A DNA stretch of 64,000 nucleotides from Stutzerimonas kunmingensis (GCF_014764705.1 NZ_JACXXG010000023.1:1-64000); one strand, 5' to 3'. Numbered from the stretch's first letter, positions 1 to 9,247 are shown. The notes: generated by a model not told the origin, from the sequence alone. A program made the numbers and translations.

Positions 1-110
1 ACCCTTGCCTTCAGCTAACACTTCCCCTTGCCGGGTGTGTAGAGGACTTTCACCTCCAAGTCGCCAGGCTCACCACCACAGTGAACCCGACAGCGCCAGT
101 CACGGCGCTA

Positions 111-128
111 CGCGCCATGCCTGGCGCG
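111..128. repeat. GC-rich hairpin near window edge
   Basis: A perfect 7-bp inverted repeat (CGCGCCA, 4-base loop, TGGCGCG). The preceding 110 bases hold no credible gene on either strand. The sequence around it resembles sub-terminal hairpins of IS110/IS1111-type elements, but no transposase is present, so this may be an element remnant or simply intergenic DNA. Confidence 0.25.
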
Positions 129-132
129 CCAC

Positions 133-160
133 AAAAAAGCCGCTGCAAAGCAGCGGCTTT
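133..160 (-). terminator. Intrinsic terminator of the acyl-CoA dehydrogenase gene
   Basis: An 11-bp perfect stem (AAAGCCGCTGC, loop AAA, GCAGCGGCTTT) begins about 20 bases past the stop codon of the minus-strand gene. It is followed in that direction by a run of six T residues. This is a standard rho-independent terminator. Confidence 0.85.
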
Positions 161-179
161 CCTTTACAACCTCAACCCG

Positions 180-1985
180 TCAGTAACCGAGAGCGAAGTC
201 TTCCTCAGCCATCTGCATCAGGTTGTCGGCACCGGACAGCATGGCGTCAACATGCATGCGGGTACGCGGCAGGATGCGCTGGAAGTAGAATCGCGCGGTC
301 TGCAGCTTGGCCTTGTAGAACGCCTCCTCGGAGGTGCCCTCAGCCAGCTTCTCGGCAGCAACCCGAGCCATGTCAGCCCAGAAATAGGCGAGACAGGCGT
401 AGCCGGAATACATGCAGTAGTCGACCGACGCCGCACCGACCATTTCACGATCCTTCATGGCGGCCATGCCGATCTTCATGGTCAGCTCGCCCCACTCCTT
501 GTTCAGCTGATTCAGGGGGGTAACGAACTCCTTGATGGCTTCGTTGCCTTCCTGGTTCTGGCAGAACTTGTGCACGATCTTGGTGAAGGACTTCAGCGCC
601 TCGCCCTGGGTCATCAGCACCTTGCGGCCCAACAGATCCAGCGCCTGGATACCGGTGGTGCCCTCGTACAGCATGGAGATACGCGCGTCACGCACGTTCT
701 GCTCCATGCCCCACTCGGCGATGAAGCCGTGACCACCGTAGATCTGCACGCCGTGGTTGGCAGCTTCGAAGCCTACTTCGGTCATGAACGCCTTGGCGAT
801 CGGCGTGAGGAAGGCCAGCAGCGTGTCGGCCTGCTTCTTCTGCTCTTCATCCTGGCTGTTCTTGACGATGTCGACCTGCTTGGCGGTGAAGTAGACCATC
901 GCGCGGTTGCCCTCGGCGAAGGCCTTCATGGTCAACAGCATGCGACGCACGTCCGGATGCACGATGATCGGGTCGGCTGGCTTTTCCGGCGCCTTGGGGC
1001 CGCTCAGCGCACGCATCTGCAGGCGCTCACGAGCGTACTTGATGCCGCCCTGGAAACCGATCTCGGCATGTGCCAGCCCCTGCAGCGCGGTACCCAGACG
1101 TGCGGTGTTCATAAAGGTGAACATCGCGTTCAGGCCCTTGTTCGGCGGACCGATCAGAAAGCCGGTGGCGCCGTCGAAGTTCATGACGCAGGTCGCGTTG
1201 CCGTGGATGCCCATCTTGTGTTCAAGCGATCCGCAGTTCACACCGTTGCGCTCGCCCTTCTCGCCTTCGGCGTTGGGCAGGAACTTGGGCACGATGAACA
1301 GGGAGATGCCCTTGGTGCCAGCCGGAGCATCGGGCAGGCGAGCCAGAACGATATGGACGATGTTCTCGGCCATGTCGTGTTCACCGGAGGAGATGAAGAT
1401 CTTGGTCCCGTTCAGCTTGTAGCTGCCGTCGGCCTGGGGCTCCGCCTTGGTGCGCAACATGCCCAGATCGGTACCGCAGTGCGGTTCGGTCAGGCACATG
1501 GTGCCGGTCCACTGGCCGGACACAAGCTTGCTCAGATAGGTGTGCTTCTGATCGTCGGTACCGTGGGTAGCGATGGTGTTCATGCAGCCATGAGACAGGC
1601 CGGGGTACATGCCCCAGGACCAGTTGGCCTGACCGATCATTTCGCTGATAGCCAGACCGAGGGACTCGGGCAGACCCTGACCGCCGTGGTCGACGTCATG
1701 GGCCAGGCTCGGCCAGCCGCCTGCCACATACTGCTCATAAGCTTCCTTGAAACCGGTCGGCGTCTTCACGCCCGACTCGCTCCAGGTGCAGCCTTCGATG
1801 TCACCGACGCGATTCAGCGGAGCAAGTACCTGCTCACAGAACTTCGCGCCCTCATCGAGAATCGCGTTGACCATGTCCGGGGTGGCGTCTTCACATCCCG
1901 GAAGGCTCTGATAGTGCGCTTCGTAGCCGAGCAGCTCGTCACGTACGAAACGGATATCGCGCAAGGGGGCCTTGTAGTCGGGCAT
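180..1985 (-). CDS. Acyl-CoA dehydrogenase, FadE-type with C-terminal extension
   Basis: 601 aa flavoenzyme that introduces the first double bond in fatty acyl-CoA beta-oxidation. It belongs to the roughly 600-residue class with extra N- and C-terminal domains, typical of the Pseudomonas PA0506/PA0508 proteins. Visible signatures are TEPHCGTDLG in the FAD/substrate region and MLYEGTTGIQALDLLGRK, whose Glu is the expected catalytic base. I start at the ATG giving MPDYKAPLRD because GAGG lies 9 bases upstream; the open frame continues further upstream without a comparable ribosome site. A terminator follows the stop. Tandem PsrA-like boxes cover its promoter, so regulation by long-chain fatty acids through PsrA is likely (inferred). 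Chain-length specificity cannot be read from sequence. Confidence 0.93.
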   Translation of the reverse strand: MPDYKAPLRDIRFVRDELLGYEAHYQSLPGCEDATPDMVNAILDEGAKFCEQVLAPLNRVGDIEGCTWSESGVKTPTGFKEAYEQYVAGGWPSLAHDVDHGGQGLPESLGLAISEMIGQANWSWGMYPGLSHGCMNTIATHGTDDQKHTYLSKLVSGQWTGTMCLTEPHCGTDLGMLRTKAEPQADGSYKLNGTKIFISSGEHDMAENIVHIVLARLPDAPAGTKGISLFIVPKFLPNAEGEKGERNGVNCGSLEHKMGIHGNATCVMNFDGATGFLIGPPNKGLNAMFTFMNTARLGTALQGLAHAEIGFQGGIKYARERLQMRALSGPKAPEKPADPIIVHPDVRRMLLTMKAFAEGNRAMVYFTAKQVDIVKNSQDEEQKKQADTLLAFLTPIAKAFMTEVGFEAANHGVQIYGGHGFIAEWGMEQNVRDARISMLYEGTTGIQALDLLGRKVLMTQGEALKSFTKIVHKFCQNQEGNEAIKEFVTPLNQLNKEWGELTMKIGMAAMKDREMVGAASVDYCMYSGYACLAYFWADMARVAAEKLAEGTSEEAFYKAKLQTARFYFQRILPRTRMHVDAMLSGADNLMQMAEEDFALGY

Positions 1986-2081
1986 AGCGTAAACCTCAGC
2001 GGTGAGTTCTTGTAACAAGCTGACCGGGCGACCCAGCCATCTGAATTCGATTTCGACCGTCGGACTACCAGCCCGAAGGGT

Positions 2082-2125
2082 CAAACAGGCGTTTGAAACA
2101 TACGTTTCGACCTGAGCGATGTCAA
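2082..2125 (-). promoter_or_regulatory. Promoter with tandem PsrA-type operators
   Basis: On the minus strand, TTGACA (2120-2125) and TATGTT (2097-2102) are separated by exactly 17 bases. Over and just beyond the -10 lie two abutting palindromes, CAAAC-N4-GTTTG (2082-2095) and GAAAC-N4-GTTTC (2095-2108), sharing one base. Both fit the published PsrA consensus (G/C)AAAC-N2-4-GTTT(G/C). Their position over the -10 and start site predicts repression. The predicted leader before the ATG at 1985 is about 100 bases. Confidence 0.7.
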
Positions 2126-2360
2126 GCGCGGAACAGGGCACCACTTATCGGCTGAATCAGCCAAATTCAGGTCGAGCGAAAGCCACGCCTGGCGAAATTC
2201 GGGAATAGGAAATCTGATGTTGCAAAGACGCAGCAAGCCCGGCGCCTGCCGAGCTGACTGGCGGGAACGAAGATGCAGGAAGGAGAAAAGCGAAGCTGGC
2301 CGAGCGCATGAATGACGACTCGAATCAGCAAGGAGAATCGATGAGCGCCGGAGTACGCGA

Positions 2361-2609
2361 TCAGGCCTGGGTATCGATCAGCGTGCCGAGAACTTCGTCA
2401 GCGCTTTGGATCATACGGGCGCCTGCCTTGGCACTGTGTTCACCGACCTTCAACTGGATCAGTTGCTCGGTGATTTCGGTGACCGCCTGGGAGTTGCCCA
2501 GCACTGGCGCGTTGGCGGAGGCGATGGACGAAGCGGCCTGCTCGACGCGCTGCTGACCGCCCTGGTAGGCACTGAGACCCGCGCCCAGAAGGTTATTGGT
2601 GATTTGCAT
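2361..2609 (-). CDS. Small protein resembling flagellar rod/hook C-termini
   Basis: 82 aa when started at the ATG of MQITNNLLGAGL, which has GGAG at 7-10 bases upstream; a 94-residue form is open but lacks a better site. The C-terminal half (TEITEQLIQLKVGEH...QSADEVLGTLID) has the amphipathic pattern that ends flagellar rod and hook proteins such as FlgC and FlgG. The N-terminus also looks like the helical start of that family. No flagellar genes are nearby. In P. aeruginosa a small hypothetical gene occupies the same place between bioD and an acyl-CoA dehydrogenase, so this is a conserved orphan. Function is unknown. Confidence 0.75.
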   Translation of the reverse strand: MQITNNLLGAGLSAYQGGQQRVEQAASSIASANAPVLGNSQAVTEITEQLIQLKVGEHSAKAGARMIQSADEVLGTLIDTQA

Positions 2610-2696
2610 GGTGACTCCACGCGCTATCAGGTTGCCAGCATTCAAGCAGATGCCGACACGTACCGCAAGGCGCGAGTCGCCGCAATGCGCGTCCGC

Positions 2697-3386
2697 TCAC
2701 ACCGGCTGCAACGCGGGCAACGTCAGGTAGCGCGCGACCTGACGCGCCGTTGGCGCAGCGAGGCGAGGCACCTGGCCAAGGCAGGGTGCCGGTAGCAGCT
2801 CAGCGAGCGTGGCGAGGTTGTCATCCAGCCGCGACGTGGCAGGGTCGATGATATTCGCCACCCAGCCAGCCAGCGCCAGCCCGTCGCGGGCGATCGCTTC
2901 GGCACTGAGCAGCGCATGGTTGATACAACCCAAGCGCACCCCTACTACGAGAATGACCGGTAAACCCAGCGCCGCGGGCAATGCCGACAGATGCTCACGC
3001 GCATTCAGCGGGACTCGCCAGCCTCCCGCGCCCTCGACCAGAGTGACGCCGGCCTGCCGGGCCATTACCGGTTGCACGGCCTCGATCAGACGAGCGGCGG
3101 TCAGTTCGACACCCGCTTCGCGGGCGGCTATGTGCGGGGCAATAGCCGGCTCGAACGCGAACGGGTTGACGGTCGCATAGTCCAGCGCAAGGCTGCACTC
3201 GGCCAGCAGGGCCAGCGCATCGCTGTTACGTAAGCCCTGCTCGGTCCTTTCGCAGCCTGAGGCGACCGGCTTCACCGCTGCGGTGGACAACCCCGCCAGG
3301 CGCGCTGCATGCAGCAGGCCCGCGGCGATAGTGGTCTTGCCAACATCGGTATCGGTGCCGGCAATGAAGAAAGCGCGATGCATCAT
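2697..3386 (-). CDS. bioD: Dethiobiotin synthetase
   Basis: 229 aa. BioD closes the ureido ring of biotin by ATP-dependent carboxylation of 7,8-diaminopelargonic acid. The P-loop GTDTDVGKT (residues 10-18) is the BioD signature. KPVASGCE and [11 protein letters not shown] follow as expected for substrate-binding segments. Its ATGATG start overlaps the bioC TGA, consistent with translational coupling. It is the last gene of bioBFHCD. The length is normal for the family. Confidence 0.95.
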   Translation of the reverse strand: MMHRAFFIAGTDTDVGKTTIAAGLLHAARLAGLSTAAVKPVASGCERTEQGLRNSDALALLAECSLALDYATVNPFAFEPAIAPHIAAREAGVELTAARLIEAVQPVMARQAGVTLVEGAGGWRVPLNAREHLSALPAALGLPVILVVGVRLGCINHALLSAEAIARDGLALAGWVANIIDPATSRLDDNLATLAELLPAPCLGQVPRLAAPTARQVARYLTLPALQPV

Positions 3387-4198
3387 GGCTCCTTGTGCAG
3401 AATGCCGTAGATCACCTGGTAGGTCGCTGGAAGCCCCTCGGGACGGCGGAACCCTTCGTAGGCCTCGACCAGCGCGCGGATGCGTGCACGCCCGGTCAGT
3501 CCATCCGGGCGACCCGGATTCAGGTTGTGCGCACCCAGCGCCTTGAGCTCATGGGTCAGCTGGCGCAGATCGGGGAAATGCAGCACTTCCGGGCGCACTT
3601 CGAGACTCGCCAATCCCAGACCGCAGCCCCTACACAGCGTCTGGTAGGCCTCCCGCGAGCGGAAGCGGTTGACGTGAGCGAAGCCGTCCACCGCCTGCCA
3701 GCTGTCCCGCAGCTCCTGCAGGGTACCGCTGCACAGACTGGTGAAGGCAAAGATGCCGCCCGGACGCAGCACCCGCCGCACTTCGCTCAGCACGCTGGCG
3801 AAATCCTCGCACCACTGCAGTGCCAGGCTCGAATAGATCAGGTCGACAGTGCCATCACGCAGCGGCAGCCGCTCGGCGTCACCGGTGACGAAATGCCGTG
3901 CGCCGCCCTGCGGCCGTGCATGGCGCAGCATGCCCTCGGCGATATCCAGTGCCAGGCCATCGGCCTCCGGAAAGGCCGCAGCCAGGACGCGGGAGAAGTA
4001 GCCGGTGCCGCTGCCGAGATCGAGCCAGCGGCCGGGTTGCCGAGTGGAGGGCAGTCGGGCCAGCAATTGATTGCCGACCTGTCGCTGCAGCGCGGCGACG
4101 CTGTCGTAACTGCCCGCAGCACGGGAAAACGATGCCGCGACCTGACGCTTATCAGGCAGCTGCGCGGGCGGACGCTCGCTGAGCGATGCTTCAGTCAT
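3383..4198 (-). CDS. bioC: Malonyl-ACP O-methyltransferase
   Basis: 271 aa SAM-dependent methyltransferase that methylates malonyl-ACP so that the fatty-acid synthase can build the pimeloyl chain of biotin. The SAM-binding motif I is [12 protein letters not shown] (residues 58-69), followed by [10 protein letters not shown] and [11 protein letters not shown]. The chosen start, [10 protein letters not shown], overlaps the end of bioH by 8 bases. A much longer open frame runs upstream but only because it passes antisense-free through bioH in another frame. The gene lies between bioH and bioD, the usual pseudomonad order, which supports BioC over a generic methyltransferase. Confidence 0.94.
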   Translation of the reverse strand: MTEASLSERPPAQLPDKRQVAASFSRAAGSYDSVAALQRQVGNQLLARLPSTRQPGRWLDLGSGTGYFSRVLAAAFPEADGLALDIAEGMLRHARPQGGARHFVTGDAERLPLRDGTVDLIYSSLALQWCEDFASVLSEVRRVLRPGGIFAFTSLCSGTLQELRDSWQAVDGFAHVNRFRSREAYQTLCRGCGLGLASLEVRPEVLHFPDLRQLTHELKALGAHNLNPGRPDGLTGRARIRALVEAYEGFRRPEGLPATYQVIYGILHKEP

Positions 4199-4916
4199 CC
4201 TCGCCATCACCCATAAACACCAGCATTGCCGTCGCCACGTCGTCGGCACGCTCCAGCGGCAGGCCGTGGCTGGCATTGGCCAGCACATCGACTTCCACAT
4301 CCGGCAGACAGGCCAGCAGCGCATCTGCCGCTGAAGACGGCACCAGCGCATCACCATCGGCGAACAGATGCAGCTGTGGCCCCACATAACCTTGCAGCGC
4401 CTCGCGGCCGTCCAGCTCGGCGAGCAGGCGCAGACCCGCGGCCGACACTGCCTGCGGCTGCTCGAGCAGGCTAACCTGCAGTTGCCGCGCCAGCGTGCGC
4501 GGATCGTAGGCACTGCGACTGCACAGCAGGCTGAAGCGCTTGAGCGTGTCATCCGGCCCGAGGAGGAAGGCCTCCTCGAAGGCATCGAACACTTCGGCAG
4601 GCATCGCCGTCGGCCAGTCGTCACGGCTGCGGAAGCAGGGGTTGCTACAGATGGTGATCAGGCCAGGGCAGTTGTCGCCACGGCGTGCTGCCAGCTGCGT
4701 GGCCAGCATGCCGCCCAGCGACCAACCGGCGAGCCAGCTGTCGACGGGCAGCCGCGCATCCAGCTCATCGAGCCAGGCCTCGGGGCGATCCAGCGTCGGC
4801 AGTGGGGCAATGTCGACCTGCAGCCGTGGCTCGCGGTCGCGCAATAGCTCGGCCAGGGGTTCAAGGGCGGCCGAGCTGAACGCCCAGCCCGGCAGAAGAA
4901 TCAGTCGATCACGCAT
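4191..4916 (-). CDS. bioH: Pimeloyl-ACP methyl ester carboxylesterase
   Basis: 241 aa alpha/beta hydrolase that removes the methyl group placed by BioC, releasing pimeloyl-ACP for BioF. The nucleophile elbow is GWSLGG with Ser66. The acid is probably in FADGDALVP and the His in [12 protein letters not shown]. The start at [11 protein letters not shown] overlaps the bioF stop by 8 bases. Position between bioF and bioC identifies it as BioH rather than another small esterase. Confidence 0.94.
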   Translation of the reverse strand: MRDRLILLPGWAFSSAALEPLAELLRDREPRLQVDIAPLPTLDRPEAWLDELDARLPVDSWLAGWSLGGMLATQLAARRGDNCPGLITICSNPCFRSRDDWPTAMPAEVFDAFEEAFLLGPDDTLKRFSLLCSRSAYDPRTLARQLQVSLLEQPQAVSAAGLRLLAELDGREALQGYVGPQLHLFADGDALVPSSAADALLACLPDVEVDVLANASHGLPLERADDVATAMLVFMGDGEDD

Positions 4917-6087
4917 CCTCGTTCTCCTTGGGCAACAGGGCCCAGCACTCGGCCAGCGCTTCCAGCAGGCGGTCCAGCTGTGCCTCACTGTGGCTCGCCG
5001 TGAAGGTGATCCGCAGCCGTGCGCTGCCGGCCGGAACGGTTGGTGGGCGAATCGCGCCGACCAGGATGCCGCGCTCGCGCAGCAATGCCGACAGCCTCAA
5101 CGCCCGTTCGCTGCTGCCGACCAGCACCGGCTGGATCGGTGTCGGGCTGGCCATCAGTGTCAGGCCGATCTGCACCGCGCCTTCGCGGAAACGCGCCACC
5201 AGCCGGTTCAGGTGCTCGCGGCGCCAGCCCTCGCTACGTAAAAGCTCCAGGCTTTTCAGTGTGGCACAGGCCACCGCAGGCGGCTGGCTGGTGGTGTAGA
5301 TGTACGGTCGCGCGAACTGGATCAGAGTTTCGATCAGCTCCTCGCTACCGGCGACAAAGGCGCCTGCGGTGCCAAACGCCTTGCCCAGCGTACCGACCAG
5401 TACCGGAACGTCATCCATGCCCAGACCGAAATGCTCGACGATGCCGGCGCCCGTCGCGCCCAGCGGACCGAAGCCATGGGCATCGTCGACCATCACCCAG
5501 GCGCCACGCTGCTTCGCCGTGGCACAAATCGCCGGCAGTTCTGCGAGATCGCCGTCCATGCTGAATACGCCATCGGTCACCACCAGAGTATTGCCGCTGG
5601 CTTTCTCCAGGCGCTTGGCGAGGCTTTCGACATCGTTGTGCAGGTAGCGCGAGAAGCGCGCGCCGGAGAGCAAACCGGCGTCGAGCAGGGAGGCGTGATT
5701 GAGGCGATCCTGCAGCACCGTATCGCCCTGCCCGACCAGCGCCGTCACCGCAGCCAGATTCGCCATATAACCGGTGGAAAAAAGCAGCGCCCGTGGTCGG
5801 CCGGTGAATTCGGCAAGGGTTTCCTCGAGCTGGTGATGCGGCATGCTGTGGCCGATCACCAGATGCGAGGCGCCGCCGCCCACACCCCACTTTGCGGCGC
5901 CCTGCTGCATGGCTGCGATCACCTCGGGATGGCTGGCCAGTCCCAGGTAGTCGTTGGAGCAGAACGCCAGCAGCCGCTGCCCATCGACCATCACTTCCGG
6001 CTGCTGCGGCGTTTCCAGCAACGGGCGTTGACGATAGAGATGGGCCGCGCGGCGCTCGGCAAGACGGGCGGAGAGATCGAAAGTCAT
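4909..6087 (-). CDS. bioF: 8-amino-7-oxononanoate synthase
   Basis: 392 aa PLP enzyme that condenses pimeloyl-ACP with L-alanine. The PLP lysine is K236 in [10 protein letters not shown]. Other alpha-oxoamine synthase signatures are [11 protein letters not shown] near residue 44, [11 protein letters not shown], and [11 protein letters not shown] carrying the Asp that binds the PLP nitrogen. The length is normal. It is separated from bioB by about 120 bases containing a REP-like inverted repeat. Confidence 0.96.
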   Translation of the reverse strand: MTFDLSARLAERRAAHLYRQRPLLETPQQPEVMVDGQRLLAFCSNDYLGLASHPEVIAAMQQGAAKWGVGGGASHLVIGHSMPHHQLEETLAEFTGRPRALLFSTGYMANLAAVTALVGQGDTVLQDRLNHASLLDAGLLSGARFSRYLHNDVESLAKRLEKASGNTLVVTDGVFSMDGDLAELPAICATAKQRGAWVMVDDAHGFGPLGATGAGIVEHFGLGMDDVPVLVGTLGKAFGTAGAFVAGSEELIETLIQFARPYIYTTSQPPAVACATLKSLELLRSEGWRREHLNRLVARFREGAVQIGLTLMASPTPIQPVLVGSSERALRLSALLRERGILVGAIRPPTVPAGSARLRITFTASHSEAQLDRLLEALAECWALLPKENEDA

Positions 6088-6107
6088 GGACTCGGATACC
6101 GGCGAAT

Positions 6108-6137
6108 GGTGGATAACCGCAAGCGGGTTTATCCACC
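6108..6137. repeat. REP-like inverted repeat between bioB and bioF
   Basis: GGTGGATAA and TTATCCACC form a 9-bp inverted repeat with a GC-rich centre. The GTGGAT/ATCCAC core is shared with the repeats at 9158-9195 and 48374-48397, suggesting one dispersed intergenic palindrome family. It may act as an mRNA-stabilising or attenuating hairpin within the bio operon. Confidence 0.5.
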
Positions 6138-6208
6138 TTACGAAGAGTCGCGTTAAGTGTCGGGGGAATCGGGGCGCAGTTGGCGTCTCCGTCCACCGAA
6201 ACGAATCA

Positions 6209-7267
6209 TCAGGCTGAAGCGGCGTTGTAGAACAACTTGCTGTCGCGCTGTTCGATCAGCGCCTGCTCGATGGCCGCCTGGTGTACTTCGTCGGCATGCT
6301 CGTGGCGCTCTTCCGGCTTGATGCCCAGACGCGCGAACAGCTGCATGTCCTTGTCCGCCTGCGGATTGGCGGTGGTCAGCAGCTTCTCGCCGTAGAAGAT
6401 CGAGTTGGCACCAGCGAAGAAGGCCAAGGCCTGCATCTGCTCGTTCATCTGCTCGCGTCCGGCGGACAGCCGCACATGGGATTTCGGCATCATGATCCGC
6501 GCCACGGCTAGCATGCGGATGAAGTCGAACGGATCGACGTCCTGTTCCTCGGCCAGCGGCGTGCCCTTGACCTTGACCAGCATGTTGATCGGCACAGATT
6601 CCGGGTGCTCAGGCAGGTTGGCCAGCTGGATCAGCAGGCCGGCGCGATCGTCCAGCGACTCGCCCATGCCGAGGATGCCGCCGGAACAGATCTTCATCCC
6701 CGCCTCGCGCACGTAGCTCAGCGTTTCCAGACGCTCGCCATAGGTGCGGGTGGTAATGATGTTGCCGTAGTACTCCGGCGAGGTGTCGAGGTTGTGGTTG
6801 TAGTAGTCCAGCCCCGCCGCCGCCAGCGCCTTGGTCTGCTCCTGATCGAGCTTGCCGAGGGTCATGCAGGTTTCCAGGCCCAGCGCCTTCACACCCTCGA
6901 CCATCTTCAGCACGTAGGGCATGTCCTTGGCCGACGGATGCTTCCAGGCGGCACCCATGCAGAAACGTGTCGAGCCGATGGCCTTGGCTTCGGCCGCCGC
7001 CTCCAGCACCTTCTGCACTTCCATCAGCTTCTCTTTATCGAGGCCGGTGTTGTAGTGCCCGGATTGCGGACAGTACTTGCAGTCTTCCGGGCAGGCGCCG
7101 GTCTTGATCGACAGCAGCGTGGAGACCTGCACGCGGTTGGCATCGAAGTGCTGGCGGTGCACGGTCTGCGCCTGGAACAGCAGATCATTGAAGGGTTGCT
7201 CGAAGAGCGCCTTGACCTCGGCGAGGGTCCAATCGTGGCGGGTAACGGAAGCGGAGGTGGCGCTCAT
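6209..7267 (-). CDS. bioB: Biotin synthase
   Basis: 352 aa radical-SAM enzyme that inserts sulfur into dethiobiotin. The cluster motif is CPEDCKYC near residue 60, followed by PQSGHYNTG. The remaining BioB-conserved segments [20 protein letters not shown] and [10 protein letters not shown] are intact. I prefer the ATG at 7267 ([10 protein letters not shown]) because AAGGA lies 6 bases before it; the in-frame ATG at 7273 is directly abutted by that ribosome site. It is the first gene of the operon, downstream of a promoter covered by a BirA-type box. Confidence 0.96.
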   Translation of the reverse strand: MSATSASVTRHDWTLAEVKALFEQPFNDLLFQAQTVHRQHFDANRVQVSTLLSIKTGACPEDCKYCPQSGHYNTGLDKEKLMEVQKVLEAAAEAKAIGSTRFCMGAAWKHPSAKDMPYVLKMVEGVKALGLETCMTLGKLDQEQTKALAAAGLDYYNHNLDTSPEYYGNIITTRTYGERLETLSYVREAGMKICSGGILGMGESLDDRAGLLIQLANLPEHPESVPINMLVKVKGTPLAEEQDVDPFDFIRMLAVARIMMPKSHVRLSAGREQMNEQMQALAFFAGANSIFYGEKLLTTANPQADKDMQLFARLGIKPEERHEHADEVHQAAIEQALIEQRDSKLFYNAASA

Positions 7268-7318
7268 GGGCATTCCTTGTAATTAATAGCGGCTCGGCGG
7301 CCTGGCACGGATGCGGAA

Positions 7319-7371
7319 TGGTTAGCCAAGCTCGATACGCTGTCAACCAGGAAAGGAATCATGGTTTACAA
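7319..7371 (-). promoter_or_regulatory. bioB promoter with BirA-type operator
   Basis: Half-sites CTGTCAACC (7340-7348) and GGTTTACAA (7363-7371) flank a 14-base spacer. This closely fits the BirA (biotin repressor) dyad TTGTAAACC-N14-16-GGTTTACAA; the right half is perfect. Read on the minus strand, one half-site contains TTGACA (7341-7346), which with a weak TAACCA 16 bases on could serve as the bioB promoter. The other half covers the comF start codon, so both divergent genes may respond to biotin. Confidence 0.72.
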
Positions 7372-8065
7372 CTGGTCAATTAATATACAGCACTGCCTGC
7401 TGTGCGATGAACCTTGCGACGGTCACCCACTGTGCGGCCCTTGCGAAGCCGAACTGCCCTGGCTCGATGGCCGGTGTGCAACCTGTGCCGTGCCAATGCC
7501 GACACGCGGGCTGGTCTGCGGCGAATGCCAGAAAAGGCCGCCAAGCTATGACCACGTCGAGGTGCCCTGGCGCTTCGCCTTTCCCGTGGATGCACTGATC
7601 ACCCGCTTCAAGCACCAGGCGCGCTGGCCATTCGGCCGCCTGCTTGGCGAGCGCCTGGCGCTGCATCTGCAGCACGCCTTCACCGAGGGACTGCCGCAGC
7701 CTGATCTTCTGGTCCCGGTACCGCTGGCACGTCGACGCCTGCGCCAGCGCGGCTTCAATCAGGCGCAGATGCTCGCGCGGTGGCTGGGCGGAGCGCTGAA
7801 ACTGCCGGTCGACGAGCATCTGCTGGAACGCGTCGTCGATACGCCACCGCAGCAGCAACTGGACGCCGCCACGCGACGACGCAATCTGCGCCAGGCGTTT
7901 TGCCTGGCGCCGGGTACCGACATCAAGGGCCGCCATCTGGCGCTGATCGACGACGTGCTGACCACCGGTGCGACCGCCGAGGCGCTGGCGCGACTGCTCA
8001 AGCGTGCGGGTGCGGTGCGAGTGGACGTCTACTGCCTGGCACGCACGCCCAAGCCAGGCGACTGA
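7361..8065 (+). CDS. comF: ComF family phosphoribosyltransferase-like protein
   Basis: 234 aa. The N-terminus carries two Cys pairs of a zinc ribbon (CLLCDEPCDGHPLCGPC, then CATCAVP...CGEC). The C-terminal half is a type I phosphoribosyltransferase fold with the PRPP loop LALIDDVLTTGATAEAL. ComF proteins support natural transformation, and P. stutzeri is a naturally competent species, so a role in single-strand DNA uptake is plausible. ATG 7361 follows AGGAAAGGA. It is divergent from bioB, and the BirA-type box overlaps its start. Confidence 0.9.
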   Translation: MVYNWSINIQHCLLCDEPCDGHPLCGPCEAELPWLDGRCATCAVPMPTRGLVCGECQKRPPSYDHVEVPWRFAFPVDALITRFKHQARWPFGRLLGERLALHLQHAFTEGLPQPDLLVPVPLARRRLRQRGFNQAQMLARWLGGALKLPVDEHLLERVVDTPPQQQLDAATRRRNLRQAFCLAPGTDIKGRHLALIDDVLTTGATAEALARLLKRAGAVRVDVYCLARTPKPGD

Positions 8066-8136
8066 TAGCGGCGGACGCGCGGTTGTTTAAAAGCCCCGGT
8101 GCAATACACTGATCGGTCTATTCTGCGGAGCCGGTC

Positions 8137-9111
8137 ATGTCTCATCCCTTCGATACACTCACGCCGGACCTGGTCCTCGACGCTGTGGAAAGCATCGGTT
8201 ATCTCAGCGATGCCCGCGTGCTGGCGCTCAACAGCTACGAGAACCGCGTCTATCAGGTGGGCATCGAAGATGAAACACCACTGATCGCCAAGTTCTACCG
8301 TCCCGGTCGCTGGAGCAACGAGGCGATTCTCGAGGAGCACCAGTTCAGCCTGGAACTGGTCGAGCACGAGGTGCCGGTGGTGGCGCCGCTGGAACGCAAC
8401 GGCACGACGCTATTCGAGCACGCCGGCTTCCGCTTTGCGCTATTTCCACGTAGAGGAGGCCGCGCGCCGGAGCCGGGCAATCTCGACCAGCTCTATCGTC
8501 TCGGCCAGCTGCTGGGGCGGATGCATGCGATAGGTGCAAACCGGCCGTTCGAGCATCGCGAAACGCTGGGCGTACAGAATTTCGGCCACGATTCGCTGAA
8601 TAGCTTGCTGGAAGGCGGCTTCGTGCCCAAAAGCCTGCTGCCTGCCTACGAGTCGGTGGCACGCGATCTGCTCAAACGGGTCGAAGACGTCTTCGCCAGC
8701 ACCAACTTCACCCCGATCCGCCTGCATGGCGATTGCCACCCGGGCAACATCCTCGCCCGCGACGATGCCTTTCATCTGGTCGATCTCGATGATTGCCGCA
8801 TGGGCCCATCGGTGCAGGACCTGTGGATGATGCTCGCCGGCGAGCGCCATGAACGTCTTGGTCAGCTGGCCGAACTGGTGGACGGCTACAACGAATTCCA
8901 TGATTTCGCCCCCCGCGAGCTGCCGCTGATCGAGGCGCTGCGCGCCCTGCGGCTGATGCACTACAGCGCCTGGCTGGCTCGCCGCTGGGATGACCCGGCC
9001 TTTCCGATGAGCTTTCCTTGGTTTGGCAGCGAACGGTACTGGGGCGACCAGGTGCTGATCCTGCGCGAACAGATATCGGCGCTGCAGGAAGAGCCGCTCA
9101 GGTTGTTCTGA
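8137..9111 (+). CDS. srkA: Stress response kinase A (YihE/SrkA family)
   Basis: 324 aa cytoplasmic kinase of the choline/aminoglycoside-kinase fold. The catalytic loop is LHGDCHPGNIL near residue 195 and the metal-binding segment is LVDLDDCRMGPSVQDLWMML. SrkA homologues phosphorylate proteins on Ser/Thr and protect against stress-induced death, including MazF-type damage in E. coli. GGAG stands about 8 bases before the ATG. It follows comF by about 70 bases. The length is typical. Confidence 0.92.
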   Translation: MSHPFDTLTPDLVLDAVESIGYLSDARVLALNSYENRVYQVGIEDETPLIAKFYRPGRWSNEAILEEHQFSLELVEHEVPVVAPLERNGTTLFEHAGFRFALFPRRGGRAPEPGNLDQLYRLGQLLGRMHAIGANRPFEHRETLGVQNFGHDSLNSLLEGGFVPKSLLPAYESVARDLLKRVEDVFASTNFTPIRLHGDCHPGNILARDDAFHLVDLDDCRMGPSVQDLWMMLAGERHERLGQLAELVDGYNEFHDFAPRELPLIEALRALRLMHYSAWLARRWDDPAFPMSFPWFGSERYWGDQVLILREQISALQEEPLRLF

Positions 9112-9157
9112 GGCATGGTGTGGCTGCGGACCCGTGACGGTGGATGTGAAAAGCGAA

Positions 9158-9195
9158 ATCCACCCTACGAATCCCGGCGTCTGCGTAGGGTGGAT
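9158..9195. repeat. 12-bp inverted repeat (CGTAGGGTGGAT family)
   Basis: ATCCACCCTACG (9158-9169) and CGTAGGGTGGAT (9184-9195) are perfect complements separated by 14 bases. They lie between the convergent srkA and rlmJ genes and could end transcription from both sides. The same CGTAGGGTGGA string recurs at 48369-48379. Confidence 0.75.
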
Positions 9196-9208
9196 CGCGC
9201 TCTATCGA

Positions 9209-9238
9209 TCCACCGGGTGGCGGTCCACCGGGTGGCGA
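9209..9238. repeat. Tandem 15-bp repeat, two copies
   Basis: TCCACCGGGTGGCGG and TCCACCGGGTGGCGA lie directly head to tail. Each contains the self-complementary CCACCGGGTGG. They adjoin the 12-bp inverted repeat, forming a compact intergenic mosaic element. Confidence 0.7.
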
Positions 9239-9247
9239 TCCCGCGGC

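Noticed and set aside
81..2015. A 644-codon frame antisense to the first acyl-CoA dehydrogenase, and a similar one at 18891-20516
   Set aside because: Both are compositional shadows of acyl-CoA dehydrogenases and resemble each other only because the true genes are related.
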